Assembly: GCA_019914995.1 (NCBI GenBank)
Contig: CM034137.1
Span: 992,001-1,056,000, forward strand
Length of the DNA stretch: 64,000 nucleotides
Source: Acanthochlamys bracteata
Lineage: Eukaryota; Streptophyta; Magnoliopsida; Pandanales; Velloziaceae
Reading direction: 5' to 3'
Both the position numbers and the translations under genes were made by a program. Below, piece after piece: positions 22,944 to 35,484 of this stretch. Below the pieces are notes generated by a model. That model had not been told where the DNA came from. It was given only the letters and a program-made list of their open reading frames with translations, and did not search any database. Position 1 is the first letter of the stretch. Each line of letters starts with the position of its first letter.

Positions 22944-25397
22944 TACGTGAAGACAAACTAGCGTAACTTAGGAAACTTTATTCATGTTATGCTTCTTTAT
23001 ATTAAATGTCCCGTTCTTATTGTGATGTTCCTATTTTCTTGTTTCTACTTCATGGCATTGCCAATTTTTATCCCAGATGCCTCGTACTTCTTTTGTCCTT
23101 CTAAGGGAGTTTTAGCATTTATTGTATTGCATAGTCAGTAGGCATTTTACTGCAAGTAATGATTTGTTCAAAGAACAAGTTTTTATTCCGAAAAATAACT
23201 TTCACATTAAATTGGTACTGTCAAGAACTTGATTCCTGTTTATGAAATGAAATTGAAAGAACTTGTTCAAAATGTGCTGTATAGCTGATGGACAGCTGAC
23301 TACCTATCGAGGCTGCTTGCTTTTCCCAAATGGCTTTGTACATTCATAGCTGTTGTTCATATTGTCAACAGCAATCATCCATGCGTTGTTGTTATGGATA
23401 AGAAATTATTCATGCATTTTCTCTAGCAAGTGCTCTTTCTATGCTGATAGTTTGTTTAGCATATGGCAGTTTGTGAAAAACATGGCATTCCTGGTTATTG
23501 ATTTCGGAGGCAAAGCTGGAAACGTCGACAAAATTGTTGAAGTACCCTCTCTCGAGGGAAGTCGAAGATGGATGTATCACTGAGGTACGTCGGCAGCTGT
23601 TCTGTTTATCAATTAATTTATTTCTTTCAGTATTGTTTATCCTTGAGAATTTATTTTGGTCAAATATTGGCAACAGCTGACAGCAAGGGATAAGAACACG
23701 AATCTCAAAGTTCTTATACTGCTGCGTTTGTTAGTAGGTGACCTGTCAAGGAAAAGTTTCAATGAAGGAAAATTGAGCAGCGATGTGTGAAGTTATTCAA
23801 GTATGGTCCTGTAGTACGGCGTAAGTATAAAGTAAAGTATTTCAAGCTCATACCTTTCATGTCGTATACTGAAATTTATGCATTCTGTTATTTCTGTTCG
23901 TTGAAAATTTAGACCATATTTGGCATGAGTTTAATCCTGTTCTTTGAAGTGTTTATCTACACTGTTCTAGAAAAAGCTTCCTACAATAATATAGAACAAT
24001 TTTTAAAATTTTAGAGAGTACAACGACCTATGAATTATGTGCGTAATTTTTTGTTTAAAAAATTCTCTGAAAGCAATTTCAAACTTGCTAATTTAAGCTG
24101 AAGTATGTTTATGTTGCTCTCTAGAAAGCCGTCCGTTGAGCTCGTAAAAAAGATTGCCCAAAGTAAGCAATTTTTTAGTTTTTCTAGTTGAACGTATTAA
24201 TGATAGTGAGAATTGATGGAACAGCTAATTAAGAGAATATTTATGTTATTATTCCATTGAACATTTCAAACTTTTCCTGTTTAACTAAAGCATTGAACAT
24301 GGCATGTTCTATCATCTTTGATAAATAAATGGATCATCATCTCATTACTCCTATAATTTTGGGATTGAAAGCAAAAATTACTCCATTTCTCTTGATAAAT
24401 CTGTTTTATTGTTTTTAATAAAAGGCAGATCTTAAGTTAAAGTAGTTTGTTCTAAACAAAGATTGTCTTACTAACACCTGTTCTTTATTCTTCTTACAAC
24501 TTTAATTCTTTTTCAATTCAATCAACATCAATGCTATGTTCTTTGGATCCAGTTGCTTGGCACTCTGAAATGTTAACATCTAGAGTCTTACTAACACTTT
24601 GACAATGAATATTTAAGAGGTAATTATCCACCTAATTAATTAGGTTTGACTACGAACTGACGTTTAATGCTATAGTTAAGTATAATAGATGCCCAATATT
24701 TTGACGTTAGGTCATATTTTGGATACCAGATGTTCGGATCAATGTAAATATAACAATAATATTAACATATTTTCCATTTTTTTGGGACTAGTTAATTAAT
24801 TTAAAACTTTGCATTTATGATAAGTACGTCAATTTAAATTGATGTATTATTCTAATAATAATTATTCCAATGACAAATTGGCAATATGAATAAACAAGGT
24901 AAATGATTGATTACAGCTACCAACATTTGATAATTAAATGAATGTTTGGGAACGCTTGAAAAGAATTTTTTAAATAAATTTTATTTTATATCTAAAATAT
25001 ATATAAATAAATAATAATAATTTATTGTCTGCTTTTTTAATTTTAATTTTTAACAAAAATTATAATGTATATACAATTTTTATTAAAATATAAAATAAAA
25101 AAATTAGAACGATCAAAATAATTAAAAATTTAACCAATATCACATAAGTCAACTAAAATCTGTCCATTGCTTTCCTCATGACATGGAATCAAGATAACTC
25201 ACCCAAAAAATTATTTATTTTGTTTCTATTGTTCTATATAACGACAAACGAAACAAATAACTATCAAGACTAATTTTGTCGAATCTGATAATAATTCTTT
25301 TTATATATGTTCTACAGTAAAATGTTTCTAGCATTTTATTTTGATGATCTTTGAAGTCGTAGGGTTTGGTATGGCAAGTTAGAGCTAGAAATTAAAG

Positions 25398-25646
25398 ATG
25401 CGTTTGGTTTAGCGTTTTTTCAAGATTTCTTTCCAATTATTTCATATTATTTAATATAAATTTTATAAATATATAAAAAAATTATTTAAAAATTTATAAA
25501 ATGTAAAAAAATTTAACATAATTAGATTTTTTATTATATATTTTTATTATTTTTTTAAAAGTAAAAAAAATAGAACTTATTTTTAAAAAAATAAAAATAT
25601 TTATTATTTAAAAAAATTTATTTAATAAACAATTTTAAAGGCACCC
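25398..25646. mobile_element. AT-rich MITE copy (family with GCGTTTGG ends)
   Basis: It begins TGCGTTTGGTTTAGCG and continues through the family's A/T core (TTTTATAAATAT, TTATTATATATTTTTATTATTTTT, AGAACTTATTTTTAAAAAAATA). The same core, in either orientation, recurs near 32301, 39629, 40562, 52602 and 58322. The right end is decayed. Confidence 0.55.
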
Positions 25647-25756
25647 TTCCAGATTAGAAAATTAAAAGATATTATTATAGTTCGAGTCAATCCAAAATTG
25701 CTTTAGAAAACAATGATATTATTTTAAGTATATATTGAAGTGGTCCGATTGGCTGA

Positions 25757-26041
25757 GGGCGTGTTTCAAGTGAGTGAAACTCTATTTTCTTCCGCCAGAA
25801 TTAGAGTTTCACTCACTTCCTTTGTTTTAATTGCAAATAAAATTGGGAATTCGAATTCCCAATTCTATATAAGTGGAACTTAAGTTTCACTATATATATT
25901 TTTTTAAATTAACTTTCAATCCACTTCAACAATCAATTAAAACATAAAACTTAAACTTCAATTTTAACTTATTTTTCAAGAAATTTTACTTTCTATTTTT
26001 CATTTTTACGTAACTCAGTTATGAGTATTTGAAACATGCCC
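25757..26041. mobile_element. Tourist/PIF-type MITE, same family as 19837-20132
   Basis: A 285-bp element starts GGGCGTGTTTCAAGTGAGTG and ends GAGTATTTGAAACATGCCC, giving about 13-bp near-perfect terminal inverted repeats. It is flanked by TGA and TAA, which may be a decayed 3-bp target duplication. Relative to the copy in the Rab7 intron it lies in the inverse orientation, as the AACTCAGTTATGAG subterminal block shows. Confidence 0.75.
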
Positions 26042-29000
26042 TAAACTGAACACGTATAACCAAACAATCAATTGCATGAAAATTTTCACTTAATTAGCTT
26101 CTTTTTTTCTAACATTCATGTTATTATATGACTCTTGGCGAGTTTGAAACAGGTAGCTGGCAAAAAATATTTAAAAGCCATCCGATCTCTTCTGCGCCTT
26201 CCAATAGGGTCAAAAACGTAAAATTACCGAGTAGATTCAATTATCGGTAGACAAAATAGGAGTATAAAATATTTTTGATATTATTTTAAATGAAAGAAAA
26301 AATAAAAGAAATATTTGGAAGTACTTATAAAGTTAAATTTTTTAAAATGAGAGAAATTTTAAAATTTTTTTAAAAATAAGTTCTATCTTTTTAATCTAAA
26401 AAATAAGTAATTTTTTTACAATGTAAAATTTTTATGTATTTTTAAATTAAAAAATTATAATTATAAAAAAATTTATTGAAAAATGATATAAAAAATTAAA
26501 ATGAGAAGTTATTGAAAAATATTACCAAATGGTGCCAAGATAAAAACAAAACACGAAATTTATGTGAAAAAAATAAAAAAAGGTCTTACTAAAAGGAAAA
26601 TTATTTTAAAAAAAATTACTAATCTATATCAATTATAAACACATTGTATTACACTTTAAGTAAGAATTTTACAAAATTTTTTATACTTTAAGTAAAAAAT
26701 TTTCTTATATTTCTCATACTTGATAATATTGTAATGTTGATTGATGTTGTGAATATTGCGATATTTCAAACTAATATCTTTCGTTCATATATATAAAATG
26801 CTCAAAAAGATTTATAAATTTCTAAATAAATGATCTTCTATTTTTTAATTAATTATTTAAATGTTTTGATCTTTTATTTCAGTTAATAGAGTACTTATAA
26901 AATAAAATTTTTCTGAAATAAAAAGTATTTATATTTTTTATAATAGATAAATTTTATTTTTTATTTTATAAAAATATATAATAAAAAATTTTATTAGATA
27001 GAATTTTCTATATTTTTTAGAATTTTAAATAAAATTTTTAATTACTTATAAAATATATATTAAAAAATTAAAAATTAAAAAATATCGTTGATAAAACGCT
27101 CAGCCAAATAGGCTCTTAAATTTTTTAACCATTCACATTTCTGTGATGTTTCATTTCTTCGACAATTGAACTAGGTGGTGGTTCATATTAACTATTGATC
27201 TTTTGTTTTTTTTAATGCATATTTAGTTTGTACATATTTCATTAATGATTTGCTAACATTTAGCGAAGTCATTTTAAATATCTAATAAAAAAACAGTCCA
27301 TATCTCTGCTGCAGTAAGATCTCTAATCATCTGACTCTAAAAACGTACGGCATTCGCATGTGGAAAACACAGCAGAATTCCTAGGACTGACGAAAGATGG
27401 CCATTCGATGCAGGTAAAAAAACATGGACCTACTACATCAATGCAATGCATTCTTTCTTTTGTAGCTTTATATTAGAGCTTATTCTAAATATTTTTAATT
27501 AAATTTTGTAAAATAAAAAATAAATAATAGAATTTTTTGAAAAATAAATTAAAAATGGAATTTAATGTTTATATTTCAATAATTTTTAAAAATATATTAA
27601 AAATTAAAATAATTATATTTAAAAATGTATAAATAAAAAAATTAAAATTAAAATTTTGCATATAAAAATAAAATTCTAAATTTTTTATATATTTAAAATA
27701 TATAAATTATTTGAAACTTCAAATTTAATTACGGTGTTTAAAAATAATAAAAATTATTAAATTTAATTTATAATTGAACGGAATGAAAAAAATTATCTAT
27801 ATAATCTACTCTATGCAAATAAATAAAAACTTAATTTATTATTTTTTTTTAAATTAAAAAATTAATCTTATTTTTAGACTAATTAAAAATTTTTAGAAAA
27901 TTTTATTATTATTATTTCTGTTCATCCCTTGAAAGTGGTCGGTGTTTATTCGCCCACTCCTGTTATTGCCTTCCTTTTTAGAAACAGTCCCTTGTGAACC
28001 CGTTGGACATTATTTATCGAATTCTCAAATCTTGGAAAAAATCTTTAAGCCTTTGCTTAGTTTTTATCGACTAAAATGAATTTATCATTTTTAATTCTTT
28101 ATCTTCTAAGTCTTATCCATTCTGCAAACTATAGTTTGAGAGAAAAAGAATCTCTTATGTCCACTCCTCTTCCGTTTGTCATTATTTAACAGAAAAATAA
28201 TTTATATTTTAAAAAATATATTATATAAATATATTGAAATTTTATTTTAAAATTTAAAAAGTGTTAAAAATTTTACATAATAAATTTTTTTTATTACATA
28301 TTTTAAAAAAAAATTAGAAATAAAAAAATTATCATCTTTAAAAGAAAATAAAAAATTTTGATTTTATAAACACTCATAATTCCTAAACATTCCTAGAAAG
28401 AAAGAGCTGCTAGCTAGATTCCTTCTTTAATTCAGAGCCATAGAAGTGCTGCTACAATTCTAGTCTCTTCTTCAGTCGTTGTTCTTCGTTTAGATTTTCA
28501 GAATAAGAATTTCAACTCCTGTGTTATTACAATTTTCTAATTATTATTACAACTATATGCTGATGATTCGAATAATATCTTATCATATAGAATACAAAGC
28601 AAAATAATAATAATGCTAAATTTATGAAAAACTTTTCGAAGAATTGAAAGGAGCAATTTTGAAAATGTTTCTGAAAGATTGTTGGATAATTATGCTCGCT
28701 TCTAGAATAGATTCATGTACTATTTCTTTCACGTGAATCATTTTGACAAGTTGCAAATGCATCGAAAGCTTTTTTTTTTGATTTTGAAACTCCAACATTG
28801 ATCATGATTCAAATTCTTACTAATTCATATTGAATATTTGATTGCAATTTTACAAGTAATAAACAAAGACTTGCGTTTTTCAGTGCTAACAAATAATATT
28901 TATACCATCCCGTAATTGAAGGAAATCATGTGAAACCACATGAAATTGCTTTCAAGCAAAATATAAAATAAAAAGTAATAATAATAAAAGCTAATCTCAA

Positions 29001-30431
29001 TGCTTAAGTGAGTCATCAAATTAAATAGAAAGTTGCAAGAAAGCAACCCAATAAATAAAATAAAATAAAATAAAAGTCACCTAATGCGATAGGTTTTAGG
29101 AGAATTTGTCAAGTGCTTATATAACTGCTTTTATTTCAAAAAAAATTTATATTTTTTAATAATTAAATATTTTTTATAAAATTTGAAAAATATAGATGAA
29201 CTATCTTAGATAAAAAAATAAGCTTATTTTTTAATAACTAAAAATAATATATTTTTTTATTATAAATATTTTTAAATGTATTTTTAAAATTTTTATTTTA
29301 AGCATTCTCAAACGTCTGTCAAATTTAATATATGCTCGAGAGTCAAAAAATTAAAAAAGAATACGATTATATTCCCTTTTTTTTTTCTTTTTATGCTTTC
29401 ATGTTTACGAACAAATCTTTACAAATAAAGAAAATGAAAAAGTCCAATAATCACCTTTTTTCCCTCCTAATTGTGGTAACCAAATCGTTCACGTCGATTC
29501 AAAACTAGAAAGATTGCAACTGCTACAAATGCCAATCAAAATTCACCCAAGTGGTAGATAGGTACCTTGTGAAAATTTGATTATAGGCATTTTAAATACT
29601 TTTGTAAAACTTCTACTCTTCATATTCTTCTCTGCTTAAAATTGAATCTGATTATTTAAGTATGAAAAGTTCGAAAAATATAGAGCTTATATTAGAAAAA
29701 TAGTTGATAAATCTAGCAATTCAAATTTTATTAAAATGATTCGTGATTGATTTAAATATTACTTTGAAATAAATAATTTATTTTTTAATTATGTATATTT
29801 TATTCATTTTTCAGTAATTTATTATTTGTATACTCATTTCTAAACAAATAAACATCGCTAGAACTATTAACTGATGTAATGGTTCGAGTATTAATAAGAG
29901 TATATCTTAATTACATAAAACACATTTTTTGTAAGATTTTAAGTTGAATATTTTTATTTATCATGAAATTCATCACGAATTCACATATTAAAAAAATTAA
30001 TTTCACAAAACTTATTTTACATCAATTAAAACACATTCTAAACAAATTTTCATGAATAACTTAAATTCAAGATAGAAATGAGTAATAAATAAAGGTGGAA
30101 AAAAAAGTCTACTGCACGCATTCTTCTGAATGCTGAGAAATTGCACTTGAAACTTTTTTTTTTCCTTCCAAAATTTTCATGAAACACTAAGTCATTTTCC
30201 ATTCGAGGGTGTGTAGTTCTAGAGCTTTCCTATTCTATTTAGGTGGGTCTCACAAAGAGTCGTAGGCTATCAATCTCGTTGTGCAGTCTTTAAATGCGGA
30301 GTTCTTCCTGTGACTCTTCTCAAAATTTCTTCCTCAATACTTTCGAAGACGAAGAAGAAGAAGAAGAAACCCTTCAGTGCTCTATTTTGAGTTGAGCCAC
30401 TCAACACTCCTTACTACAGAGGAAGAAAAAA

Positions 30432-33400
30432 AATGGTGGGTTTTCTTTCTCTCCATGTCTCTTTATCTTCTTTCTTAGTTATTATGTCTTCGAAACTTTT
30501 AGCTTCATTTGCAATGATGCATGGAGTATATGGGAATAGTTGATTTACAAATTCTTAGAACAACAAAGAAAGATATTCTGAAGTTATTTTTGCTTTTGTG
30601 GCATGTAGGAAAAAGGAGTAGGAGAAACAGAGGCATGGGAGGGTTATGTGGATTGGAAGAAGAGACCTGCTGTTAAAGGCAAACATGGAGGGATGCTTGC
30701 TGCCTCTTTTGTTTTAGGTACTCTCTGCTTTCTTTCTTTCTTTCAATTTTCTTAAACAGAAGTTTTTAATGAATTCCTTGATCATGAAAATCAACCATGT
30801 CTCCAGAAGTTTCATCGCTATGAGAACTCAACAATCACTCTGTTTATTTTAATAACATTTCCAACACATCAACCAATTTTCAAAGAAACTATTTAAATTA
30901 AACCATCATCTAGTATTAAGTCTTTGTTGCCACAAGGTTCTTACAGAAATTCTAACATACAACTTTCTGTTGGGTAAATTATTTTAATCAATATGAAACA
31001 ACACTACAAGACATGCATGATGATTATTTATCTGTAACTGAAACTGACTTCGTACTTATTTTATGTAAAAGAAACTTCAACTTTAGCATTGATGTTTTAT
31101 ATGCAGTGGTTGAAGTGTTGGAAAACCTGGCTTTTCTGGCAAATGCAAGCAACCTAGTGACTTACTTAGATGGATTCATGCATTTCTCTCCTTCCGGCGC
31201 CGCTACAACGGTGACTAACTTCATGGGCACTGCTTTCTTGCTCGCGCTGCTCGGCGGTTTCCTCTCTGACGCCTTCGCTACTGCCTACAGAGTCTACCTT
31301 CTCAGTGCCTTCATCGAATTCGCGGTACGTACGCGCTACAACTGCCTTCTCTAGACTTTTTTCTTTCAACTTCATCATACTTTTGAGTCTATACACGCGT
31401 TTATCTAATGCTCAAATTTTATTTTAAAATAAAATTTAATTTTAAAATTTATTTACAATATAAAAATAAATATAAAAAATTTATTTTTATTAATTATTTT
31501 ACTTTGTCAACTAACTTTCAAACAACTGAATTTAATTCAAAATAAACACGTACTAAATGAGTATCTCTATTATACAAAAATAAATTTTATGAAAATAAAT
31601 TTAATAAAAATTTTTTTATAATAAAATAAAATTTAAAATAATAATTAAAATATATAAAATGATGAATTTAAAATCTGAAAAAAAATTTAATTATAGTGGA
31701 GTGGCCTTAATTCTAGGTAGACTAGGCTTGTTAAAGTCAAATGGGTTCAAAGTGTTGAAGATTCTTGTGGCACATTTAGAGCGTGTTCATTTTACTATTA
31801 AGTTATTTTTAGGAATAAGTTTAGTGTTAGAAATAAATTTGATAAAATTGAAGTTTTTATATTTATTTGTATTAAAAATGAGTTTGAAGTAAATTTTTTA
31901 TTTTAAAATTTGAATTTTGAAAGTAAAAAATTTAATTTAAATTTATTTTTGTTAGTTTTAGTTTATTTAAATTCATCCCACCTTATATTATTCTATTTTT
32001 TTATCAATTTCGGCTTCACTAAGTTTAGTTTTAAAAAATTACTTTTTAATAATTAAGATACACTTTATGTGAGTTTCGTAGAACTTGTCAAAACTAAGTT
32101 TACTTAAAAATAAATAAAATTAAATTCGATTAAATTGGAAAGAAAAAAATAAATTTGGTGAAATTGAAATAATATTTTAGCCGCATCTTGCTTAAAAAGC
32201 AAATTACCTACTGTATAGGGAAAACTAGAATGAGATTGAGACATTTATAAATTAATAAATGTTTGCACACAGTTCAACTCAATCGAATCAAATTAAATTT
32301 GTGTTTGGTAGTCCATATTAAAAACCTATTTTTCAATTTTTTTTATTTTATATTTTTTAATATATATTTTATAAGTATTTAAAAATTTTATTTAGAAATT
32401 TAGAGTGTAGAAAAATTTTATCGTAAAGAGATTTTTTATTGTATATTTTTATTATTTTGTTGGAAATAAAAAAAATAGAGTTTATTTTTTTAAAAAAATA
32501 AAAATATCTTGTATTTAAAAAAAAATATTTTATAAATAATTTCAAACGTATATTTAAACGTATTTTCTACAAAATATAAGAAGGGTGTGGTTCCATGTGA
32601 ACCAGCGAAATGGCCATCATTTACGAGAAGATATGTGAAAAGTATCAATTCCCCTATTTTTAAACGAACCAACCGAACATGAGGAGTTTAATTTATAGAG
32701 TGTTTTTTAAATATTTATAATTAAATTTTACTTAAGTGAAAAATAAAAAATTAAAATATTTTAAAAAATAAATTAGAAATAAAATTTAATTTTTATATTT
32801 TTAATTATTTTTAAAAATAAATTAAAATTAAAAACTAAAATTTTGTAGATAAACTTAGACTTTTTAATTTTTTATATAAATAAAATATATAAATTTTTTG
32901 AAAGCAATGTGAAATAATTTTGAAATAGAAATGGGAAACGTGTCACGGGTTATTGATTTAATAGGTAAGTTAGTTGCCTCACTAACAGGGCTCTGCTATA
33001 GTGTCCAGTCTAGTATGGATCTTAAGATCCAGCTAAAGCACTGAAGGTTAGTTATAAGTTGTTGTCTATTTGTTTTTAATTCTTAGCTGGGTCCTACAAA
33101 ATTTTTGTGGAGAAAATCTTATATAGTGGAATTTTCACTAGTTTGTATTTTAAGGTCCCGTTCATATGCCTTAATATGGGTCGGTGACACGTGGACCTTA
33201 CCGCGATAAGCGGACTAAGAAAAGGGAAGGAAACAAAAAAATGTTTCTCACTTGAGTTTTAATTAGGCGAAAAGAAAAAAAGTTGATGAAATCCATTTAA
33301 AAGAAGCAAATCTCTGACGGTTTACTTTTCATTCGAAAAACTTTGACGGTCAACTTGTGACAAGATTTTTTTATTTTCTTAATTTTTAGTTCATTTCCAT

Positions 33401-34937
33401 GCAAGAGAATCTCGTGATCACAAAATTTTCCTTTTAAAAACAAAACTGAAAACGTGATCACAAGAATATTAATTCGAGGGCATCAAATTTGATATTTTTT
33501 TCAAGTGGGCTTTGGGCTGACTTGTTTTGTATTGAGCAGGGCCTAGTAATTCTCACAGTTCAAGCAAAGTCACCGGCGTTGAAGCCTCCGGCGTGCGAGA
33601 GCCTCACCAGTTCAACATGCGATAAAGTCTCCGGAGGAAAAGCCGCGATGCTTTTCACAGGACTTTACTTAGCTGCCCTTGGTATTGGAGGAATAAAAGG
33701 ATCGTTACCAGCACAAGGTGCGGAGCAGTTCGACGAAAGCACCGTCGTTGGCCGGAAAGCCCGGTCCACTTTCTTCAACTATTTCGTCTTCTGTCTTTCT
33801 TGTGGTGGTCTTATAGCTGTTACATTTGTTGTTTGGATTGAAGACAACAAAGGTTGGCAATGGGGGTTTGGGATTTCAACCATTGCGATACTTGTTTCCA
33901 TACCAGTCTTCATCGCCGGTTCTCCTTGTTACCGAAACAAGTTGCCGACGGGTAGCCCGTTGACGACTATCGGTAAAGTTTTAGTCGGTTCTTTGCTGAA
34001 TTCAAGTTCTGGACAGAATGCGAGGAATGTGGTTATCGACATGGATGGAAGTCTTCCTGCGGTTGAAGAACATTCGAAAGAATCGAAGCGGATGTCTATA
34101 GATGGTCCGACAAAAGGGCTATGGTTTCTGAACAGAGCAGTGGAGAGAAAACCTGCACACAAGTCACTAACAGTGACCGTCGAGCAAGTAGAAGACGTTA
34201 AGGTTGTCATGAGAATACTGCCGATATTCCTTTCAACAATCATGCTCAGCTGTTGTCTTGCTCAGCTATCGACGTTCTCCGTTCAGCAAGCAGCGACGAT
34301 GGACACGAGAGTCGGTAAACTCACCGTACCGCCAGCGTCCTTACCGGTCTTCCCTGTTGTGTTCATCATGATTCTTGCACCGGTCTACGACCACGTCATC
34401 ATTCCTTTTGCAAGAAAAGTTACCAAGACTGAAATGGGAATCACACACCTGCAGCGTATCGGTATCGGCCTTGTTTTCTCCATTGTCGCCATGGCAATTG
34501 CTGCGATGGTTGAAGTTAAAAGAAAGACAGTCGCAGACAACTCCGATCTCGTTGACTCACGGCAGCCGCTGCCTATAACGTTCTTCTGGATTGCATTGCA
34601 GTACTTGTTCCTCGGCTCAGCTGATCTATTCACGCTGGCCGGGCTACTGGAGTTCTTCTTTACCGAAGCTCCGGCAGGGATGAGATCATTGGCGACATCG
34701 TTGTCATGGGCTTCACTGGCGTTAGGGTATTACCTTAGCTCAGTCCTTGTTTCTGTAGTCAACGACGTCACCGGCAACGGTCACCATCAGGGATGGCTCG
34801 CCGGGAAAAACTTGAACCATTATCACTTAGAGAGGTTTTACTGGCTCATGTGCGTGATGAGTGTGGTCAACTTTTGTGTCTATTTGCTCTTCGCAGTCCG
34901 GTATAAGTACCGATCGACGGGGCGGCAAGACGGGTGA
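30432..34937 (+). CDS. NPF4-type (NRT1/PTR family) transporter, NPF4.3/NPF4.4-like
   Basis: Four coding exons: 30432-30434 (the ATG alone), 30609-30717, 31107-31324 and 33540-34937. Phases close and give 575 residues. The N-terminus WEGYVDWKKRPAVKGKHGG and the following VVEVLENLAFLANASNLV are diagnostic of NPF subfamily 4. The central loop (about residues 210-270) is hydrophilic, with helices on both sides as in other twelve-helix major facilitator proteins. GLYLAALGIGGIKGS, STFFNYFVFCLSCG and the C-terminal ERFYWLMCV and RYKYRST blocks are also present. The proton-coupling ExxE(R/K) motif reads EVLEN, as in this subfamily. Members move nitrate, abscisic acid or other hormones across the plasma membrane; the substrate of this one cannot be read from sequence. 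Intron 3 is 2.2 kb with inserted repeats. Confidence 0.92.
32301..32560. mobile_element. AT-rich MITE copy in NPF4 intron 3
   Basis: It begins GTGTTTGGTAGTCC, has the shared A/T core (TTTTTTATTGTATATTTTT, AATAGAGTTTATTTTT) in the same orientation as the 25398 copy, and ends TTCAAACGTATATTTAAACG. It lies within the large third intron. A second AT-rich block at 31780-31970 in the same intron may be a remnant of another family. Confidence 0.55.
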
Positions 34938-35484
34938 TCGGAACATTTCAGTGAAATCATGACCAGAAGGGGTGAGCGGTGGCGATGGATTATTGTTAAC
35001 AGTATATGTTATGAATGATTTGTTTCTGGGTTAAGTAATCCCTGCGCCCTTTCATATCAATGTAAAAATATATGCAGCAAGTAAGTTTATGGAGTAGTCC
35101 ATTGATAATTTATGGTTTTATACTTCAAATTTAGTGAAAGAAGATTTCCTTTACGGGAACTACGAGCCATGATTGATTTGCAATTGCATCAACTGAGGTA
35201 AACATTTGGACCTGAAAACGTTACCAGATTTCTACGGTACTGTAAGTACATGACCATCACTAAATAACCTTATAACATAGTAAAAGTCGAAAAGAAGATT
35301 CTTATAATAAAACTTTGGTAAAATGCAAGAAGACCTTTTGACAAGCTCAAAAAGAAGCAAGTTTATAGCTTAAACTAATCTTTCAAAAAAGAGAAAAACA
35401 TTATATACAATAGAGTACTTAAGCATTGGACCTTGAGGAAAATTGAGGGCAAGATGATGCGACAAACTAGCTGGAGAGAGAAGT
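34938..35484. other. 3' flank of NPF4 and spacer to the PLP relic
   Basis: This 547-bp stretch runs from the NPF4 stop codon to the stop codon of the PLP relic, which lies on the opposite strand. The AATGTAAAAATATATGC region near 35060 is a plausible polyadenylation area. No other gene or repeat is seen. Confidence 0.5.

Larger units (their letters stand above)
22944..30431. other. Long gene-free AT-rich spacer between Rab7 and NPF4
   Basis: Positions 22944-23250 are the Rab7 3' flank. From about 23300 to 23800 the DNA is less AT-rich and holds overlapping short ORFs of no known family. From 23900 to 30100 it is strongly A/T-rich, with MITE-like blocks at 25398 and 25757 and more decayed ones near 26280-26530, 26890-27100, 27480-27760 and 29120-29310. 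Positions 30110-30431 form the NPF4 upstream region and leader, with a GAAGAAGAAG run. No gene is recognised. Confidence 0.6.

Noticed and set aside
23353-23680. ORFs downstream of the Rab7 gene on both strands
   Set aside because: They are mutually overlapping and short, and no domain is recognisable. The area may be the distal 3' flank of the Rab7 gene.
34375-34633. ORFs in other frames and on the minus strand across the last NPF4 exon
   Set aside because: They overlap the well-supported 466-codon exon and have no features of their own.
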